From contig CM077594.1 in the NCBI GenBank assembly GCA_039654915.1, positions 88,984,893 to 89,048,892 of the forward strand: a stretch of DNA of 64,000 nt. The letters are read 5' to 3'. This document shows positions 58,086-64,000 of this stretch, one piece after another. The notes under the pieces are model-generated. The model was given only the letters and a program-made list of their open reading frames with translations. It searched no databases and was not told where the DNA came from. The position numbers and the translations under genes were made by a program. Every line of letters begins with the position of its first letter. Position 1 is the stretch's first letter. Source of the stretch: Aquilaria yunnanensis (lineage: Eukaryota > Streptophyta > Magnoliopsida > Malvales > Thymelaeaceae).

Positions 58086-58769
58086 CAATGTTTTAAAAAC
58101 TGGACCGGACTGGACGGTTCAACCGGTCTAAATGGCAACTATCATCCTCAACAGTCTAGGATTCAGACTAAACACATCAAGGTTAAAACCGGTAAAACCG
58201 TGAACCAATAAACCATTTTAGACCCAAAAAAATCAAAGAGAAGGCAGAGAAAAAAATTGAGGCAAAAGAAATCATGCCAAGAAGAGATTGCGTACGATTG
58301 AAAAATCCCAGCATACCCCTTCTTTCAGTGTTCCTCTTATTTTTTGCATAACATGACACCAGCTTTTGTTGTTTGTGCTTGCAAAATAACCTCTAAAATC
58401 AAGAAATGTAGTAGTTATCCGATAACAATAATGTTAGGAGAAAGATTAAAAAAAAGCAAGGGGAAGAGGATGAAAGTTGAGGCAAAAGGGGAGGAAGAAG
58501 TGGATGAAACTGGGGGGGAGAGAGATGAAGGGGATGAAAGTTTGATGCATATAGGATTAGGTATTTGCAGTGGATAATTTACAATGTTAGTCCATGAAAA
58601 TTTTTTCTTATAAACCATAATATTTTTCAAGGAACAATAAAGACACTCATAAGTCATGAAACAAAAATATAGAAGTAGCTTTCACCTGACGGTCTAATCG
58701 GTTAAACCAGTTAAACCGTGAACCTCAAGCCCTCACAGTTTGGTGGACGGTCCGAGTTTAAAAATACTG
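58086..58769. mobile_element. non-autonomous hAT element, 684 bp
   Basis: The perfect 8-bp target duplication TGGTGAAC lies at 58,078-58,085 and 58,770-58,777. The inverted ends read CAATGTTTTAAAAACTGGACC and CAGTATTTTTAAACTCGGACC. Subterminal CCGGT/ACCGG-like motifs are present. The short open frame at 58,344-58,577 is purine-rich and not a transposase. It lies about 200 bp upstream of the RNase H gene start, so it may alter its promoter. Confidence 0.9.
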
Positions 58770-58970
58770 TGGTGAACAGCTGAGCAGCCCGCAGCGGGCT
58801 TTGTCTTCGAAATCTTGGTCGTTCGTTCGAGTCGTATAACTGGTAAGCTATATGTTCGTGCAATTCTTTCTATTTTCTGTGTCGGTCCTTTTGGAGGGAC
58901 TTGATCAATTCCTGTCAATCTATTTGCGTTTGCCTAGAGATTTTGTCATTCTAGAGGCATCTTCTATGTG

Positions 58971-61564
58971 ATGAACTGCTTGTTGCACGTATCTTCTTTC
59001 GGTGCGGCTATTCTTAAGAAGACCACTCATTTGGTCGCCAGGAGGACATTGTATCGTTGCTGTGCTCCGTCATGGAGGACAAATTTTGAGAGTTTGGCCA
59101 TCAGGAGCGTTAATTTGGACCTGGTGCTGAGTCGATTCGGAGTTCACTGTTATTCTTCGCAAGGGAGTTCGGCAGGAAAAAAATCTCGTTCGAGGAAACG
59201 GGTGCCCGAACAGCCACCAATGGTACAGGACGATGATAGTTTCTTTGTTGTGCGGAAGGGCGATCTTATCTGTGTTTACAGGAGCTTGGCTGATTGCCAG
59301 GCCCAAGTTGGTTCCTCGGTGATTCTTTTTCTCTACTGCATGTTTATTATGTTGAAATGTTTATTCTTGTGGCCAAAAAGAAAACAATCCTTAGTCTTTT
59401 CTAGCTTCATCCTGTCACTTCGTTTCATGTGTGGGTGAAAAATATGTTTGGTATTGTCAGTGTCAAGTTGTGTTGAATCTGGGCTAGTTTTTGTTTATAC
59501 TTGGTCGAGCTTTATCTTTTTTCTGGTTGTCCTCCAAGTGAGAAGTTGATATCGACTTTAACATTCTGGACACCCGGAGAATATATTGATGCTTGTTTTT
59601 ATAGATAACTACGAATGTCATTTGAAACAAAGAGAATTTTGAATGTGCAAGTGGAGACTGGTGGTGTAAATCTTCTGCTTTTGCAATGCTGATCATTTAG
59701 AGAGTCTTTCAACAAATAGAATTGCATTTCTTTACTTCCTTTTGCAGATACTCTTGATTATTGTGAGAGTATGTTTTTCATATGCCGCCATCGAAATCAG
59801 GAAATCGACGACTGGAGCAGAATTTTGTGTGCAGGTTGCTTGGACATAAAACTGATAACAGTCTAATGTTTTCATTTGTCTATGAGATTTGCATGTTCTA
59901 CTCTTTAGTTCTGCTTATTCTATTTCTGCATTTTCATGGTAATGATGAGATGTTTGGTGGCTTTTCCTTCTGTTCAATCTCCATACCTATTTCTGTCATA
60001 ACTTATTTATTTATTTATTGTTAGATACGTGACCCACCAGTCAGTGTTTACAAAGGTAACTCTTTTTCTGAGGAGACTGAAGAATACCTTGTCTCCCATG
60101 GGCTTAAAAATGCACTGTATGCTATCAGAGGATTTGACAGACGGCCTTTTTGGCTCTCTCACCCCGTGTCCATTGCAAGTAAGAGGTACAGTTAAAATTT
60201 GTGCTTTTCAGAAATATTTGATCATTTCTGATGTGTCTATTTTTCTAGAGACTATAAGCTCCGTGTGTAATTTCTCAAAACCTGCAAAAAGTTTTCAACC
60301 TTTCCATGATTAAAAGGTGTTTATATCTGTTCCTCATCTTGGCTGTTCAAAATTATTACCTTGTAATTATGGTGGAACGGACTTCCCGATATTCCTATTG
60401 TTTTCTCTTTTCGGGACCCTACTTCATCTAAGGGTGAACCATCAGCTAAAAGTTTGCCAAGCAAGAGATCACAGGACATGCTTTGGACCCAAGGCTGTAT
60501 GTTAGCAGTCACAATACTTATTAAGTTTATTAAGACAGCATCCTTGAGAAAGAAAACCAGTATAAGATTGGATCCATTAGATTTATTTAGATTAGTTTCA
60601 GTAATGACTGAGTCTCAGCATGATGGTATTTATCCTCTTTCCTGTTCCCTTCAGATCGAGCATGCATGTGCTAGCTCCTATAATCGTTCACAAAAGAGTT
60701 GTCAGTTAGAGATCATATATTGCTGTCATTGCATCTGAATGTCACAGAAATATGGCATCAACTGTATGACTTTTCATCATCAAAAGAGCAATAAATTTCT
60801 CATCCACTTTCTCTCTGGCTTTGCAATTATATTTGTGTTTAGGCATATCATGCACCATCATAAAGTCACAATATTATGTGTTATGTATTCCTCATCTTTC
60901 TCAGGGGGCACTTCATCCTGCTGTTTCTAGTGTCCTTCTGGGGAAACATGTCAAGTTAAATCATAATGCTGAGGTTCAAGTGGCATCCTCTGTTAATGTA
61001 AGTAGCTTGATGATAAAACTCCCTGCATGCCCTTCCTGTTTTTCTTGCCCCTGTGATGTCACACAATTATGTGGCATGAAATTAGTTAATGTGGTGACAG
61101 GCCTATTTTTATGTGCTTTTTCCTTCTCTGGATAAAATATCTCGTATTTCATTATTTAGCAATTGAAGAACTTCCATTTATGTTTCAGTGTTGAACATAG
61201 GGGCTACATTTTGATATGCAGTAAGGATCTCTGGTATGTCATATTTGTGCAGCAGTCTTGCATTCTTGAGTTTGATGGTGCATCCAAAGGCAATCCTGGA
61301 CGAGCTGGTGCAGGAGCTGTGCTGCGGACCAAGGATGGAAATTTGGTATAGATTTTCATGGTAGAGAGGTTCTATCTCGTAAATAGCAGTTTGGATTCTC
61401 TTTGACATGCTATTTGGCAGATCTGTAAGTTGCGTGAAGGTTTGGGTACAGCAACAAATAATGTAGCTGAATACCGTGCTATACTCTTGGGATTGAAATA
61501 TGCTTTTCAAATGGGTTATACCGGGATCATTGTTCGAGGTGACTCAAAGCTTGTGTGGATGCAG
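58971..61564 (+). pseudogene. RNase H-family gene with hybrid-binding domain; frameshift, 3' exons missing
   Basis: Exon 1 (58,971-59,318) encodes a Ser/Arg-rich start of transit-peptide type and the hybrid-binding (viroplasmin-like) motif FFVVRKGDLICVYRSLADCQ. Exon 2 (60,025-60,178) continues it (DPPVSVYKG, EEYLVSHGLKNALYAI). Near 60,130 the frame shifts: the expected DLTDGLFGSLTPCPLQ is read one frame over, as if about 5 bases were lost. Further exons: about 60,410-60,500; 60,905-60,997; 61,253-61,345 (LEFDGASKGNPG, first catalytic Asp); 61,421-61,564 (NNVAEYRA and RGDSKLVWMQ, second Glu and third Asp). The exons for the last helix and fourth acidic residue were not found before the convergent UGT gene. 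The homologous plant family degrades RNA in RNA-DNA hybrids, often in organelles. Confidence 0.72.
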
Positions 61565-62549
61565 GTTTTTGGCCACCCTTCCTCCTGTTTCCTTGTTTTT
61601 TTTGGGAGGGGGGGACACCAAGGTGGGGGTGCATTTTCATTGATCATAAATAAACCAAGCAGCAAAGCCTGTTTCTACTCTCCTTTCAATGTAATACGTG
61701 AGGTTCTAATAGGCATTTCTTTAGTTGATCTCAGTTATATTGTTAGTCCATCTTGCTTGGTGAATGAGATGTTTATATTGAAATATTTTCCCGAAGCGGA
61801 AGGAACCAAATCTTGAAGATGGCTAATATTCTGAGTAGAAAGATTTGATAAGAGGATAGAACAACCTGATGTTTGTTATTCTTCATGAGATTGTTAGTTG
61901 AATAATGACTAGGATAGAATATTTTTCTATGTTTTAATTCAGGACAAACAATGAAGTCTAACAATTGCAGTTCCTTAAGCCTATATCAATATACAGCTGC
62001 TAATTTGTCTAATTATGTTTGTCATGGCAAGTTTGCGTGAGTTTTGTTTTTTAACTGTAGATAGGATTTGTATTTGAGTTGTCTGCCTCAAAGCTTGCAA
62101 CTTTCTTTTCCTTCGTTCTACAGCATTCACTCATTATTAATGCTTTGCATTGGAAGCTATCTACTTCCTTCCACTCAAATCGATTCTGACGTCTTCTGTC
62201 ACAAGAAATTCTAAGTAAGAGGTAAAGCTGGAGTTCACATGGCAACCTGGGCTGGGATTCCCTATTTTGTTTATAAACAGATGGCGTGAGCAGTTATCTA
62301 GGGTAGCACATAGGCTTTGGTTTTGCCTCATATTCTTTTGATTCATTGGTCTCATACTTGAATTTGATGAGTAAATTCTTACCATAATGAATCTCTCCAA
62401 GGGATTGTTGTCATCTTCAATTGCAGTTACCTTGAGATGACAATTTTCATTTGACCGAATCTCGGTCGGTACACAATCTATTACTCTTGTATGAATCATG
62501 TTGTTCGACATCTATGATCTAATTTTATTCAATCTGATGGCATACTCGG

Positions 62550-64000
62550 CTAATACCCTTCTTCTTTTGTACTCACCAGATGCTCCACGAATTCATTAAT
62601 ACAATTATCGGAGCTACCTCCTTCGCTTATAGCTTTCTTTGCGGCCTCTCTCCATTTCTCTGCATTCCTCCTGATCTCCACACACCTCTCTCCCTCCATA
62701 ACTTCCTTCAAGCACCTCACAACCTCTCCTCTCCTCACAATCCCGTCCTCATCCTCTGCTGCCCGAACACCAACCCCCCATATCTCTGACAGATACTTGG
62801 CATCTGTCAGCTGGTCTGCCCACTTTGGCACACCTACCATAGGCACCCCCAGGCTTAGCCCCTCCAGGGTTGAGTTCCACCCACAGTGAGTCATAAAACA
62901 CCCTGTCGCACTGTGAGCCAGCACCTCCAGCTGGTTGCACCAGCTCACCACCTTACCCTTTTGTTCCGCCCACTGTTTGAACCACTCTGGTAGGTTCTTG
63001 GCTTCGGATTCCCGAACCACCCAGAGGAAGCTCATATTGCTTTCCTTCAAGCCCCAAGCTATCTCCTCTGTTTCTTCCTGTGTGAAAGTGACCATGCTTC
63101 CGAAGGCAATGTAGGTGACTGATCTTGGAGGCCTGGTTTCAAGCCATTCGAGGCACTCTTCACTTAGAGGCTTCCACAGACTGGAGCCATAGCTTCTGTC
63201 TCCCTTGATGTGGTCGTCCAAGTAGGCTGATGGAACCATTGGTCCTATAAGCTTCGCTGGCCATAGCTCCCTAACCCCCTTTGCTTCCTGTGACACATCC
63301 ACCAATTTTTTAATGAAAGTATTAAAGAACCACCTTTAAAATCTATTGTTAATGCACGAAGTAATTTTCCTTGTTTTTTGTTTTTTACGTTGAACATAGT
63401 AAGGTTAATAGGTTTGGGTTGGGCCGGGCCATATTTTTTATCCCAACCCATTCGGGCACGGCAGCACCTTTTCCAACCACAATGAAATTGTCGTAATCAT
63501 GTGAAGGGGCTCGTTTTGTCCCAATTAGTACTTCTTTGTTCTTTACGTGGTTTTTAAAAACCAATACTTTACAGGGTCTAAAATCAATGAGGTTTAAGTT
63601 TAATTTAAAATAATAGAGTTTCAACAAAATACAAATATTTTGGAAGCAGAAAAACTTTGACCTTTAGATCCAATAAAATATTGGCAAAACACTTTTTTAT
63701 GAAAGAGAAATACTAGCTTTTAGGGAAAAGGGGCGCCGAAGTCCGAAGACGCCGAACAACCCACTAGATAATCTACAAAACATTCAGTTGGAGAATGAGA
63801 AATGAAGAAGCCTACCGAGCCTTCTAATCCTTGAAAGGAGTTGCTGAAAATCCAGTCGGCGTCGTCCACATTAGGAAATTGGCTCAGTTTCATGGCCAAA
63901 TAAGCCGGATAGCTATCTGGGAACCTCAAGAAACTGGGCAAGTCTCTGAAATTCAAAGGAGGAAGATAGGGCACAACTAACGGCGTCTCCTCTGCGTCTA
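62550..64000 (-). CDS. UGT74-like UDP-glycosyltransferase, 2 exons, 5' part outside window
   Basis: The minus-strand family 1 glycosyltransferase moves sugar from UDP-glucose to small molecules in the cytosol. Exon 1 (63,816 to beyond 64,000) encodes the acceptor-side half (LPPLNFRDLPSFL, WIFSNSFQGLEG). Donor and acceptor (CG|GTAGG, CACAG|GAAGC) bound a 528-bp intron (63,288-63,815) and keep phase 0. Exon 2 (62,550-63,287) opens with the conserved RELWPAKLIGPMVPSAYLD linker. It contains the PSPG box from WCNQLEVLAH to PKWADQ, including HCGWNSTLEG. The closing Gln favours UDP-glucose. Wording and intron site match the UGT74 family, whose members act on salicylate, auxin-type acids or glucosinolate precursors. 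The acceptor here is unknown. Confidence 0.9.

Noticed and set aside
58344..58577. 77-codon ORF inside the hAT element
   Set aside because: Purine-rich composition, no transposase motif, no homologue recognised.

Overview
The window is eudicot nuclear DNA. Genes carry GT-AG introns, the intergenic DNA is AT-rich, and most of it is retrotransposons and DNA transposons nested in each other. No organellar, bacterial or rRNA sequence was seen. The species cannot be named from this window.

Layout. 1 to about 18,110 is the 3' part of one giant Ty3/gypsy element of the Tat/Ogre type. In order it holds: the tail of an upstream ORF; gag-protease; a spliceosomal-type intron; RT, RNase H, archaeal-type RNase H and integrase; three tandem copies of a basic Cys-rich ORF; a LOG-like (cytokinin-activating enzyme) ORF; a 73-bp hairpin satellite; a polypurine tract; and a roughly 3.3-kb LTR. 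18,280-19,350 is a non-autonomous hAT element. From 21,624 to about 39,290 lies a nest. An old antisense Tekay-like LTR is split by a chromovirus (23,051-38,066, exact 5-bp target duplication). The right LTR of that chromovirus is split by a 5.4-kb insertion carrying a defensin-like gene and a histidine-kinase receiver fragment. That insertion is in turn hit by a Mutator-like MITE. About 43.1-47.7 kb is a dead L1-type LINE.

Host genes sit at the right. There is an intact two-exon chalcone synthase (50,138-51,479) with a compact G-box/TATA promoter. A decayed MULE transposase lies at 53.1-56.5 kb, followed by two Stowaway MITEs (one on each side of it), a tRNA-Val-like relic and a second hAT element. 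Next is an RNase H-family gene (58,971 to about 61,564) that looks frameshifted and 3'-truncated. Convergent with it is a UGT74-like glycosyltransferase on the minus strand (62,550 to the window edge).

Most notable is the cargo of the Tat/Ogre element. Two of its three tandem 182-codon ORFs are uninterrupted, while gag, pol, the third copy and LOG carry stops that look like C-to-T transitions. These proteins join a basic stretch to a small Cys cluster, and resemble in layout the Cys-rich nucleic-acid-binding proteins of Betaflexiviridae. A retroelement with such proteins, a cytokinin-activating enzyme, repeated internal TATA boxes and a hairpin-satellite 3' region is the best candidate here for an undescribed system.
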